The notes under the pieces: model-generated
The model's input: only the letters and a program-made list of their open reading frames with translations
Databases searched by the model: none
Told to the model about the DNA's origin: nothing
NCBI GenBank assembly: GCA_003215545.1
Contig: QCKF01000004.1
Coordinates: 1 to 64,000 of the forward strand
Reading direction: 5' to 3'
Length of the DNA: 64,000 bases
Source: Prochlorococcus sp. AG-409-L14
GTDB lineage: Bacteria > Cyanobacteriota > Cyanobacteriia > PCC-6307 > Cyanobiaceae
Position numbers and translations under genes: made by a program
Shown here: piece by piece, positions 25,334 through 35,175 of the stretch
How positions within the stretch are numbered: the first letter of the stretch is position 1
How the letters are laid out: each line of letters begins with the position of its first letter

Positions 25334-26134
25334 ATGCAAAGTAGTCACTATGGCTATAGCCATGTTTGGCTATTGACGGGCACGGGTGAGGGGCCTGACC
25401 TGGCTAAGCGCTTTTTAAAATATGGATGGAAAGTCAGCGTTAGTGTTGTTAGTACTCAAGGTGCCAATGCATATCAAGAACTCCCATTGGAAGCTCTATG
25501 GGTTGGAAGAATTAAGGGTGTAAATGCAATAATTAACATTCTTAATGAAGCTAGAGAGCTTCATCAAGGATTTGACTATGTCATTGATGCCACGCATCCA
25601 TTTGCGGAAGTGATTACAAATAATTTACAAATTGCTTGCAAGAAATTCGGTCAGAAAATCATTCGTTATGAACGATCTATTGAGAATTCGTATAATTCGA
25701 TTCTAATACCTAATCTAAAGGTGCTTTCGAAATTACCTCTTGCAGGGAAGAATGTTTTATTGGCAATTGGATCACGAGAAATTAATGTTGGAGCTATTGC
25801 GCTTCGAGAAGCAGGTGCAAATGTTTATGCTCGTGTTATGCCCTACCCTGAAAGCATTGTGAAAGCGCGTGCTGCTTCTATCTCTGATCAGAAGATTGCA
25901 ATATTAAGGCCTTTTGAAAACTTGAATAGTCTTAATGTGGAAGCTACTCTTTGCAAGCATTGGTCTATAGATTGTGTTGTTTGTAGACAATCTGGAGGTA
26001 TAACACAAAGCGCATGGCAAGAAATATCACTTAGGCAAAATATAGATCTATATGTTATCTCACGTCCAAGTAATTCTTCATGTGAAGTAGTTGTGGGGAA
26101 TATGAAAGATATTTTTGAAAAAGTAATTCATTGA
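25334..26134 (+). CDS. cobK: Precorrin-6A reductase
   Basis: 266 aa from the ATG at 25334. NADPH-dependent reduction of precorrin-6A in B12-type corrin synthesis. The N-terminal nucleotide motif VWLLTGTGEGPDLAK and the family hallmark VIDATHPFAEVI are visible, with the late VCRQSGG motif. Together with cobO at 44.4 kb it indicates de novo cobalamin-type synthesis, which in marine picocyanobacteria yields pseudocobalamin. cutA follows on the same strand. Confidence 0.9.
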   Translation: MQSSHYGYSHVWLLTGTGEGPDLAKRFLKYGWKVSVSVVSTQGANAYQELPLEALWVGRIKGVNAIINILNEARELHQGFDYVIDATHPFAEVITNNLQIACKKFGQKIIRYERSIENSYNSILIPNLKVLSKLPLAGKNVLLAIGSREINVGAIALREAGANVYARVMPYPESIVKARAASISDQKIAILRPFENLNSLNVEATLCKHWSIDCVVCRQSGGITQSAWQEISLRQNIDLYVISRPSNSSCEVVVGNMKDIFEKVIH

Positions 26135-26186
26135 TAATTTATACATATCTTTCTATGATTGTATAAGAAATATCCCGAGCTTTGGA

Positions 26187-26498
26187 ATGGAAATTACTCT
26201 TGTATTGACAACTGAATCTGATTTGATTAAGGCTAAAAACCTTTCAAAGCTTCTTTTGGAAAGCAGGCTTGCATCATGTATTTCGATTCGTGAGACTTCG
26301 TCTTTATATTGGTGGAAGAATCAACTCGAGGACTCAAAGGAAGTACAGCTAATCATAAAGACAATACCATCAAATTCCCAAAAATTAATAGAGTTAATTC
26401 AACAATTACATAGCTATGAAGTCCCTGAAATAATATATTGGAATGCGATTGCGTCTAGTGATTATGGGAATTGGATGATGGGCGAGATTTCTCACTAA
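26187..26498 (+). CDS. cutA: CutA-like protein
   Basis: 103 aa, the normal length. The ferredoxin-like fold shows ARxxS-type features: KLLLESRLASCISI (24-37), the aromatic LYWWKNQLEDSKEVQLIIKT core, and the final YEVPEIIYW strand. The protein forms very stable trimers. It was first linked to copper tolerance, but the cellular role is unsettled. It lies between cobK and the convergent kinase gene. Confidence 0.92.
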   Translation: MEITLVLTTESDLIKAKNLSKLLLESRLASCISIRETSSLYWWKNQLEDSKEVQLIIKTIPSNSQKLIELIQQLHSYEVPEIIYWNAIASSDYGNWMMGEISH

Positions 26499-26508
26499 GA
26501 GTTTGGTA

Positions 26509-27516
26509 TTAAAGTAGTTCTTTGATTACTTCTTTGAGAGAAGTCTGAATACGTGATCCAAATTGTGTAACTACTTGACCAGCACATATCGAACCAATCT
26601 TTCCACAAGTAACTAGGTCTTCTCCTTTGGTATATCCATGAAGAAATCCGCCTGCATATAGATCCCCAGCACCAGTTGTGTCTACTAATTTATTTAGCTT
26701 ATAGGGTTTTATCTTAATTCTTTTAGAGCCATGAATTATTTCTGAGCCCTCCTCTCCATAGGTAATTGCTGCTATATCACATATAGATGTTAAATTTTTC
26801 AGGATATCCTCAAGATTTTGATTTTGATATAGAGAAATTATCTCACTTTTATTTGCAAAAAGTATATCAACATAATTGCTGATTAGTTCTAGAAAGCTTT
26901 TGCGATGTCGATCAACACAAAATGAGTCCGAAAGAGAAAGTGCAATTTTGCTTCCATTTTCCTTTGATATTTTAGCTGCAGAAATAAATGCTTTTTTTGC
27001 TTCGGAATTATCCCAGAGATAACCCTCTAGGTAAACGACCTTGGCTTTTTTGATTATTGATAGATCTAGATCTTTTGGAGCAAGGTTTACAGAGGCACCA
27101 AGATATGTGCACATTGTTCTTTGTGCATCTGGTGTTACGAAGATTAGACATCGTGCGGTGGAGGGACCATCTTTTGCTACTGGAGTATTAAAGAGTGCCC
27201 CAGTAGAGGATATGTCGTGAGTGAATATTTCTCCAAGTTGGTCGTTCCTCACACGTCCAATGAAGGAGGTTCGGCTTCCTAACATTGCTATCCCAGCAAT
27301 TGTATTTGCAGCTGAGCCTCCCGAACTTTCAATTCCAGGTCCAAGTGATGAATAGAGTTCTTCTGCTTGCTTTTCATTTATAAGAGTCATGTTTCCCTTG
27401 CTGAGGGAATTTTCCTCTAGGAAAGAGTCATCTACTTGTAAAAGAATATCTACTATTGCATTCCCTATGCCTACTACATCTATAGGCTTAGTAGAAATAT
27501 TTAGGTTGTTTGACAT
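26509..27516 (-). CDS. PfkB-family carbohydrate/adenosine kinase
   Basis: 335 aa ribokinase-fold enzyme. PfkB signature 1 (SGGSAANTIAGIAMLG, about 65-80) and signature 2 (DTTGAGDLYAGGFLHG, about 279-294, with the catalytic Asp) are both complete. Close relatives in cyanobacteria are annotated as adenosine kinases; the purA neighbour fits purine salvage, but the substrate cannot be proved here. Upstream purA is on the same strand 63 bp away. Confidence 0.88.
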   Translation of the reverse strand: MSNNLNISTKPIDVVGIGNAIVDILLQVDDSFLEENSLSKGNMTLINEKQAEELYSSLGPGIESSGGSAANTIAGIAMLGSRTSFIGRVRNDQLGEIFTHDISSTGALFNTPVAKDGPSTARCLIFVTPDAQRTMCTYLGASVNLAPKDLDLSIIKKAKVVYLEGYLWDNSEAKKAFISAAKISKENGSKIALSLSDSFCVDRHRKSFLELISNYVDILFANKSEIISLYQNQNLEDILKNLTSICDIAAITYGEEGSEIIHGSKRIKIKPYKLNKLVDTTGAGDLYAGGFLHGYTKGEDLVTCGKIGSICAGQVVTQFGSRIQTSLKEVIKELL

Positions 27517-27579
27517 AGATCAATTTTAAGAGGAGGAGGGAGAACTAATTATCTTGAAGATATGATAGTTGGATGACCT

Positions 27580-28915
<1,336 letters not shown>

Positions 28916-28982
28916 TATACGCGCTTTGGCCAACCTTCGCAGATTTCCCTACCTGAGTCAAAGGACTGAATTAAAGAGTTTC

Positions 28983-29420
28983 CTAACTGTCTTGATTAAC
29001 GAGCTTCTCAGCCTTGGTTAGTTCATTATTTACGCGCTCTTTTAGCTCTTCGGAAAGTGGGCGTTTAGCGTAATTCCTGTAATGCCCTGCAAGAGCATTA
29101 AGTGCCGTCTGCATTGTTGTAAAGGAATTGCTCTCGTTGAATTGTGGACGATTTCTATAACGGGAAATGTAGTCAGTGATAAGTGTTACTGCTTCCGTTT
29201 GAGCTGAAGGGCGTCCTTCATCATCTGCAGGGATTGCAATTGTTTCTTTTAGGCTTTTAACGACGCTAATTGTGTCACTGGAATAATCTCCTGTCATGGC
29301 AGTGCGAGTGGCTTCGGCACTTGATTCAAAGGGGGTTGGGAGAAAAATAGAAAGGGCTAAGCAAATAGCCATGATCACACCAACCAACTTTTTCATGACC
29401 CTTTTAGAGGCAAAAGTCAT
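28983..29420 (-). CDS. psb27: Photosystem II assembly protein Psb27
   Basis: 145 aa (137 from the alternative ATG at 29396). Binds lumenal CP43 loops in PSII assembly and repair. The mature four-helix domain is typical: MTGDYSSDTISVVKSLKETI, ALAGHYRNYAKRPLSEELKERV. The signal peptide runs to about ESSAEA. Most cyanobacterial Psb27 are lipoproteins, but no Cys is present near the cleavage site here, so this copy is probably cleaved by signal peptidase I and not lipidated. Confidence 0.93.
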   Translation of the reverse strand: MTFASKRVMKKLVGVIMAICLALSIFLPTPFESSAEATRTAMTGDYSSDTISVVKSLKETIAIPADDEGRPSAQTEAVTLITDYISRYRNRPQFNESNSFTTMQTALNALAGHYRNYAKRPLSEELKERVNNELTKAEKLVNQDS

Positions 29421-29478
29421 TTCTTAAAGGCAGTTCATTTACTCTATAAGCAGAACCTGGCTTTTTAGTGGGATTTGT

Positions 29479-31251
29479 TTAGATCTCTTCCAATATTTTG
29501 TTTATTGCAGTTTCGGGTGTTAACAAATTCTTCTCTTTCGTAGATCGCCTTACTAGCTCCACCTGGCCTTTTTCAGCGTCTCTACCGACTACAAGCCTCC
29601 AAGGGATCCCTATTAAGTCAGCATCTTTAAACTTTACTCCGGCCCTTTCTTCCCTGTCGTCAATTAGTGCATCAACTCCCTTTTCCTTGAGAAGAGAATA
29701 AATTTTTTCTCCCAACTCTTTTTGTAAGGTGTCTTTCATATTTGCTATTACTACAATTGCTTCAAATGGAGCTATTTGAATAGGCCAGCAAATTCCTAGT
29801 TCGTCATGATGTTGCTCTACTGCTGCCTGAGCTAATCGAGAAATCCCTATTCCATAACACCCCATCCAGAATGGTATTTGAATGCCCTTCTCATTCGTAA
29901 AAAATGCTTTTAGTGACTGAGAATATTTACGACCAAGTTGAAAGATATGCCCGACCTCAATTCCCCTTGTCGCTATAAGCTTTTGATTTGGATCATGTAA
30001 GCAGCTATCTCCTTCCTTGGCATTTCTAATTTCAAGGGTTTTGGGCAAACCTCCTAGTGCTTTCCAGTCAGAGATTCGATGTTGGTTTAGTTGATTTGAA
30101 CCGCATATGAATTTATTTAAGCTTGCAGCTGTTTTATCAGTAAATCTAAGGAAAGTCTGATTCCAAGAGTTTGCGCCTTTTAGCAATTCATTACTTAGGT
30201 CTGGTCCTATATATCCAAATGGGAAGGGCTTTAAACCTTCTGAAATGATGTCTTCTTTTTTAATTGTTGAAATCGAGATAACACTTTGACCAGTTTCTGT
30301 AAACAATGCATTGCTAAGCTTGACTTCATTTAATTCTTGATCTCCCCTTATGCTTACTAATAAAGGTTGTTTCTGGGCATTTTCTAGTTGTGCAATTAGT
30401 AGAATTACTTTAATAACTTGGTAGTCTTTTATTCCTTGTTCCTTGCATAATAAATTTATTGTACTTTGATTTGGTGTGTCTAACAATTTGAAATCTTCAT
30501 AATCAAGATCTTTGGATTTTGAAGGAATGGAAACTGCTTTTTCAAGATTTGCTGCATATTTACCATCTGTACTCTTTAAAATTAAGTCTTCCCCCGAATT
30601 GGCTGTGACCATAAATTCTTGCGATGCAGCACCACCTATGGCACCACTGTCAGCATCAACTGCAATTGCTTCAACTCCACATCTTTTGAAAATATTTTTA
30701 TATGCTCTATTCATATCATTATAAGTAGATTGTAAATCTTGCTCATTTGAATGAAAGGAATAAGCATCTTTCATAATGAATTCTCTACTACGCATTAATC
30801 CGAATCTTGGTCTAATCTCATCTCTGAATTTGGTTTGTATTTGATAAAGAGAGATTGGTAATTGTCGATATGAATTTAAAAGTTCTCCAGCCAGGTTTGT
30901 TATTACTTCTTCATGAGTGGGACCCAGGCCAAGCTCTCTGCCTTGCCTGTCTACAAGATGGAACATTATTCCTTCACCTGCTGTGTAACCATGCCATCTT
31001 CCGCTGCGATGCCAGAGCTCTGATGGATGGAGCTGAGGTAAAAGAGTTTGGAGGCTTCCAGTGGCATCCATCTCCTTTTGGACGATTGCAGTGATTTTGC
31101 TAAGGACACGCCACATCAAAGGCAAATAGGCATATATGCCAGATGTGACACGACGTATGTAACCGCCTCTAATAAGGAGTTGGTGAGAGATGATCTCGGC
31201 TTCGGCAGGTACGTCCCTTAGCGTCACCAGCATTAAGCGAGAGACGCGCAT
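29479..31251 (-). CDS. proS: Prolyl-tRNA synthetase, bacterial type
   Basis: 590 aa. Charges tRNA-Pro. The N-terminal class II core has motif 2 (FRDEIRPRFGLMRSREFIMKDAYSF, about 142-166). An editing insertion fills the middle (roughly 220-400). Motif 3 (CYGIGISRL) and the anticodon-binding domain at the C-terminus follow. Length and insertion are those of the bacterial long form. It is preceded by a promoter gap with a hairpin near 31361-31376. Confidence 0.97.
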   Translation of the reverse strand: MRVSRLMLVTLRDVPAEAEIISHQLLIRGGYIRRVTSGIYAYLPLMWRVLSKITAIVQKEMDATGSLQTLLPQLHPSELWHRSGRWHGYTAGEGIMFHLVDRQGRELGLGPTHEEVITNLAGELLNSYRQLPISLYQIQTKFRDEIRPRFGLMRSREFIMKDAYSFHSNEQDLQSTYNDMNRAYKNIFKRCGVEAIAVDADSGAIGGAASQEFMVTANSGEDLILKSTDGKYAANLEKAVSIPSKSKDLDYEDFKLLDTPNQSTINLLCKEQGIKDYQVIKVILLIAQLENAQKQPLLVSIRGDQELNEVKLSNALFTETGQSVISISTIKKEDIISEGLKPFPFGYIGPDLSNELLKGANSWNQTFLRFTDKTAASLNKFICGSNQLNQHRISDWKALGGLPKTLEIRNAKEGDSCLHDPNQKLIATRGIEVGHIFQLGRKYSQSLKAFFTNEKGIQIPFWMGCYGIGISRLAQAAVEQHHDELGICWPIQIAPFEAIVVIANMKDTLQKELGEKIYSLLKEKGVDALIDDREERAGVKFKDADLIGIPWRLVVGRDAEKGQVELVRRSTKEKNLLTPETAINKILEEI

Positions 31252-31396
31252 AGCTCAAGCAACAGTTGAGGACGGAAGATAACATCTTCAGGTCCAGCGG
31301 TCGAAAATTAAAGTGTCTAACTTTTTTAAAACGAACTTTTTTCGCAAGATGCATCTGCTAACTTCTTCGGGAAGTTGGTAGTCCTAAGGTTAGATT

Positions 31397-31864
31397 ATGT
31401 TCAATGGATCGGGTAATGTTCCTGCGTTAGATAACTCTGGTAGGTCTGACTTAGTTAATGATATTTCAGGCTCAATTGCTAATTCTGATGAGCTTATAGG
31501 TATAGACGATGTTCAGAAATCATTAAATCGATCAAGAGCTTCCGTATATAGATATACAAATACTGATTCAAGGAATTTAAATCCACAATTTAACCCTAGG
31601 AAACTTAATCCCGAATATAGAAGTGATCAAAAAGATCCTCTTCTTTTTCATCCGAATGAAGTTGCCAGATTCGCTAAAGATGTTCTTAGGATTAAAGAAG
31701 TAACTGTTGAGGTATTAAATTCGCCTTCATCTGCAACACAACAGGTTTTAGCGTCTATTCTCGATGAACTTAGGTCTATTCGTGCAGAACTCCAGGATAA
31801 AAAAAAACAACCTCTAGCTGATTTGGATTCTCTTCGTGATCGTTTTGATAGGCCTGCTGCATAG
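31397..31864 (+). CDS. Helix-turn-helix-like hypothetical protein
   Basis: 155 aa. Residues 33-53 (ELIGIDDVQKSLNRSRASVYR) look like a MerR/excisionase-type helix-turn-helix, and a second LLFHPNEVARFAKDVL stretch (80-95) resembles its wing. The C-terminal third is helical with heptads (LASILDELRSIRAELQDKKK), suggesting dimerisation. A DNA-binding role is inferred from this pattern only. It has its own terminator at 31931-31958. Confidence 0.55.
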   Translation: MFNGSGNVPALDNSGRSDLVNDISGSIANSDELIGIDDVQKSLNRSRASVYRYTNTDSRNLNPQFNPRKLNPEYRSDQKDPLLFHPNEVARFAKDVLRIKEVTVEVLNSPSSATQQVLASILDELRSIRAELQDKKKQPLADLDSLRDRFDRPAA

Positions 31865-31930
31865 ATCTTCTAGGGATGACAGAATGTGTAAACCTTGAGA
31901 GGGAATTCAAAACAGCTTTTCCTTTTGAGT

Positions 31931-31962
31931 ACCCAAAAAATTCTTAGTTTTTTTGGGTTGTT
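31931..31962 (+). terminator. Terminator after the HTH-like gene
   Basis: ACCCAAAAAA (31931-31940) pairs with TTTTTTGGGT (31949-31958), 8-nt loop. It lies 67 bp after the stop and 20 bp before the next start. Confidence 0.6.
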
Positions 31963-31977
31963 CCTTACTCCCCTTGC

Positions 31978-32277
31978 ATGGATCCCGAACCAGCTTCAGT
32001 TTCAAAACCTTCTGCCTCAGGTGAGCTTTCATTATTGCCCTCACCTATATCTTCTCTAGAAGGTGTAGATGATGAGGATCACTTAAGTCTGAGTGGACCT
32101 TCTCTTGCTTTCTTTGGGTTCGCTATTGCCATAGTTACTCTTGGCGTCCCTATGGCTGTTGTTTTTACTGAAAGGCCTTGGGGACAGGAAAATTTGTTGC
32201 CCACAACTTTGGAGCGTGATGGACCTAAAACCACTCTCCCCATCTCCTTCACCAGGGTTGGTGAATCTAGTCGTTGA
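31978..32277 (+). CDS. Hypothetical membrane protein overlapping the second ppa homologue
   Basis: 99 aa. The first 45 residues are Ser/Pro-rich and disordered. One hydrophobic helix follows ([19 protein letters not shown]), then a short tail. Its last 59 bases overlap the start of the pyrophosphatase homologue in another frame, so translation is probably coupled. Function unknown. Confidence 0.55.
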   Translation: MDPEPASVSKPSASGELSLLPSPISSLEGVDDEDHLSLSGPSLAFFGFAIAIVTLGVPMAVVFTERPWGQENLLPTTLERDGPKTTLPISFTRVGESSR

Positions 32278-32737
32278 GATTCCTGCAGGAAGCAGAAATA
32301 AATACGAATATTTTGATGAATCTGGTGTTATGGCTCTTGATAGGGTCCTTCATTCATCAGTTAGATATCCTTTTGATTATGGTTTTATTCCTAACACTCT
32401 TGCAGAAGATGGGGCTCCTCTTGATGCAATGGTAATCATGGAGGAGCCAACATTTGCGGGTTGCTTGATAAAGGCAAGGCCTATTGGGCTTTTAGATATG
32501 CACGATTCTGGTGCATATGATGGAAAGCTTTTATGTGTACCTGTTGCTGATCCACGTCAGGCTGGGATCAATAGTATTCGCCAAATAGCCCCTAACCAGC
32601 TTGAAGATGTTGCTGAGTTTTTCCGAACTTATAAAAGTTTAGAAGGCCGAGTTATTGTTATAGATGGGTGGCGTGATTTTGATGCTGTTGATGCGTTGTT
32701 GCAGGCGTGTATAGAGGCAGCAAAGGTTCATAAATAA
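32219..32737 (+). CDS. Family I pyrophosphatase homologue with a lost active-site Asp
   Basis: 172 aa from the ATG at 32219, which gives the normal family length; the frame itself opens earlier. [40 protein letters not shown] and [12 protein letters not shown] are classical cyanobacterial pyrophosphatase segments. In the core signature the usual DGDPLD reads DGAPLD. The replaced Asp corresponds to E. coli Asp67, a metal ligand and proposed general base, so this protein is probably inactive or altered. The intact enzyme is at 16617-17204. A structural or regulatory role is speculation. Confidence 0.85.
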   Translation: MDLKPLSPSPSPGLVNLVVEIPAGSRNKYEYFDESGVMALDRVLHSSVRYPFDYGFIPNTLAEDGAPLDAMVIMEEPTFAGCLIKARPIGLLDMHDSGAYDGKLLCVPVADPRQAGINSIRQIAPNQLEDVAEFFRTYKSLEGRVIVIDGWRDFDAVDALLQACIEAAKVHK

Positions 32738-32795
32738 TACTTTTTTTAATCATCATATTTTAAGTGCTATATTCTATATCTCGTCTGATTCATGG

Positions 32796-33173
32796 TTGAT
32801 TGCTTTGGGGATTTCTATTTATTCTTACTCATCTTGTTCTACATGCCGAAAGGCTTTGAAATGGTTAGCCTTTAATAATTTAGAATTTCAACTTATTGAT
32901 ATTGTGTCTAATGTGCCAGATAAGGATATTCTTAAAAATGCATTGATTCAGTTAGGTGATCGTAAAAAACTGTTCAATACTAATGGCCTTAGTTATAGAA
33001 ATTTGGGGGGAGCAAAAGTTGTTCAGGCTATGACAGATGATCAGGTGATTGATGTACTCGCTTCTGATGGGAAATTGATAAAACGACCTTTCTTGATCAC
33101 AGGTGAAGGTAATATATTAGCTGGCTTTAAGCAAGATGTTTGGGAGGATATTCTTCTAAGCAGAGAATCTTAG
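32796..33173 (+). CDS. ArsC/Spx-like thioredoxin-fold protein
   Basis: 125 aa from TTG at 32796; a second TTG at 32805 is possible and there is no ATG. The redox motif CSTC sits in YSSCSTCRKALKWL, and the C-terminal KRPFLITGEGNILAGF matches the ArsC/Spx fold (cis-Pro region). Relatives include arsenate reductase, YffB and the regulator Spx. The CxxC pair allows thiol chemistry, but the true role in cyanobacteria is unknown. lepB follows on the same strand. Confidence 0.82.
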   Translation: MIALGISIYSYSSCSTCRKALKWLAFNNLEFQLIDIVSNVPDKDILKNALIQLGDRKKLFNTNGLSYRNLGGAKVVQAMTDDQVIDVLASDGKLIKRPFLITGEGNILAGFKQDVWEDILLSRES

Positions 33174-33248
33174 GTTTCTTAGCCTATCTATTGCTCATCA
33201 GCTTTAAGAAGAGAAGCCTCATGAATTTTGTATATAATCAATGTTTGA

Positions 33249-33926
33249 ATGGATGCTTTGGGGACAAGTATGAAAAGAGAGCAAGTTAATAAATTATGGG
33301 ATTTTTGGGGTCCTATTGCCATGACATTGGCACTCTATACTGGGATTCGTCTTTACGTAGCAGAAGCTAGATATATACCTTCAGGCTCAATGCTTCCTGG
33401 CTTACAGCTAAAAGATCGCCTGATCATTGAGAAACTTACCTATAAGAGAAGACCACCTAGAAGAGGAGAAATTGTTGTGTTTAATTCTCCTTATTCCTTT
33501 GATAATAAATTGAATAAAGCTGGAAAGAGGTCACCTTTAAAATGTGGATTATTGAACTTTCCATTAATTGCCTCAATAAATGGTCTTTCAGATCCTTCTT
33601 GTGATGCATATATAAAACGTGTTGTTGCTATTGGTGGCGATAAAGTAAGAATTACTAATAGGGGTCAGGTATTCCTTAATGATACTTTAATTACCGAGTC
33701 TTATGTATCTGATTTCTGTAATTTAGATGCACTTGGTAGAAGTTCCTGCCCGCCTCTAAGAGGCAATGTTCCTAAGGGTCATGTATTAGTTTTAGGTGAT
33801 AATAGAAATAACAGCTGGGATGGAAGATTTTGGCCAGGCGGAGCTTTTCTTTCAGAAGAGGAAATTATAGGCCGCGCTTTTTGGAGATTTTGGCCTATTT
33901 CTCGCTTTAGTTCATTAAGTCTATAA
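33249..33926 (+). CDS. lepB: Signal peptidase I
   Basis: 225 aa. Removes signal peptides at the outer face of the cytoplasmic or thylakoid membrane. One N-terminal helix (about 20-36) anchors it. Catalytic Ser47 lies in IPSGSMLPGL and the general base Lys123 in IKRVVAIGGD. The late motif LGDNRNNSWDGR is also complete. Its last 20 bases overlap the convergent dihydroorotase-like gene. Confidence 0.95.
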   Translation: MDALGTSMKREQVNKLWDFWGPIAMTLALYTGIRLYVAEARYIPSGSMLPGLQLKDRLIIEKLTYKRRPPRRGEIVVFNSPYSFDNKLNKAGKRSPLKCGLLNFPLIASINGLSDPSCDAYIKRVVAIGGDKVRITNRGQVFLNDTLITESYVSDFCNLDALGRSSCPPLRGNVPKGHVLVLGDNRNNSWDGRFWPGGAFLSEEEIIGRAFWRFWPISRFSSLSL

Positions 33927-35172
33927 GTCCACAGTCAATTACTTTCCCTAATATTTTCGACCCTAAAAGGGGTTGATTGGCTACTTTGGGATATTTTTCT
34001 TTCGGAGGATTGTTAATCCAGGTTCTTTGTGGATCGAAAATTAACCACCGCTTGCTATTTAAATTTAGTATTTCTTGTTTTACTTTAAGCATTTTTGATG
34101 GCCCAAAGCTTAGTGCATTCCATAATTGTTCAATTGACCAGCCTGATTGAACTACTAGCTCTTGCCATAGAGAAGGAAGGACTAGATCGTGACCACTGAG
34201 ACCTGGTTGCCTTTGATCATTTGGTAGTTCTATTTCTTCTTCATCAAGTGGGATTGCATGAACTGCTACAGAGGAAATTGTTTTTCTTAGAAGACCTTCT
34301 TGTAGGGCTTTACGATCTTTTGCGCTACCAATTGAAGGAGTTACTCTCCAACCAAGATCATGTGAATTGATTGAGGAATTGTCAGCAATTAGGTGCCACC
34401 AACAAACGCTAGCTAATGGTGATTTCACTGTTTGGGTTAATAATGAAACTCCTTCTGCAGTTGAGATATTCATTATTCGTATTGATTTACTTGGGTGTTG
34501 CTTTTGTAGTTCGAGTAGTTGACTAAGTGGAAGTGTTTCGCTCGCTATCGGATCAGGATGCCACCCTGCACGCAATGTTTCAACGCTTTCACGTACTAAC
34601 CCTTTACCTTGGACATTTATGTCTCTTGGGGCTAAAAGAACAGGAAAATCTTTCATCTCGCCTACTAATAGTCCTCTTTGAATTAATTCAATTGGCATCA
34701 TTAGGTCATCTTCTGCTAGACCTATTGCGCCATGAGAAATTAACTCAGCATGAGACGCAAGTTCTTTCCCTTTGCCTGACTGGCTAAAACCTCCCCAGAA
34801 ATGGAAAATCACTTCACTTTGGTTAGGGGGTAATTTGAGTATTTTTTCTGGATTATCTCTCCATGAGGGGCTTCTGGGGAGTAGAGCAATTTGTCCATAT
34901 CCTGAATGAGCTGCTTTCTTTTTTAGGGTTTGAATGTTTTCTGTTTTCCCTATCAAAGGTTCTTCTAAAACTGAATGAGGGTCGACGAGGCAAGGTGCAA
35001 GTAATAAGTTTTCAGCTTTATTGCTAGTAATACCTAGTTTTTTTGCTTGTGCCCTAGCCTCTTCTCCGAACGCCTTTATCTCTCGATTAAGTATTAATAC
35101 AGGCTCCTTTACTACAGATTTATTAGCCCCATAGAGGATTTGTATTGGGTCAAAGAAGTATTGATTTTGCAT
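33907..35172 (-). CDS. Dihydroorotase homologue lacking catalytic residues
   Basis: 421 aa amidohydrolase-fold protein. The metal motif DxHxH is D64-P-H66-S-V68, so the second His is missing. The later catalytic Asp region, normally TDHAPH, reads AVHAIP. Overall order (DPH..EEP, then PSIGSAKDRKALQEGL, then QPGLSGHDLVLPSL) still tracks dihydroorotase. It is therefore likely a non-catalytic PyrC-like protein, comparable to the inactive DHOase partners known in some bacteria. No pyrB lies nearby. It starts 4 bp from the upstream phosphatase gene and is probably cotranscribed with it. Confidence 0.82.
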   Translation of the reverse strand: MQNQYFFDPIQILYGANKSVVKEPVLILNREIKAFGEEARAQAKKLGITSNKAENLLLAPCLVDPHSVLEEPLIGKTENIQTLKKKAAHSGYGQIALLPRSPSWRDNPEKILKLPPNQSEVIFHFWGGFSQSGKGKELASHAELISHGAIGLAEDDLMMPIELIQRGLLVGEMKDFPVLLAPRDINVQGKGLVRESVETLRAGWHPDPIASETLPLSQLLELQKQHPSKSIRIMNISTAEGVSLLTQTVKSPLASVCWWHLIADNSSINSHDLGWRVTPSIGSAKDRKALQEGLLRKTISSVAVHAIPLDEEEIELPNDQRQPGLSGHDLVLPSLWQELVVQSGWSIEQLWNALSFGPSKMLKVKQEILNLNSKRWLIFDPQRTWINNPPKEKYPKVANQPLLGSKILGKVIDCGLIDLMN

Positions 35173-35175
35173 AAC

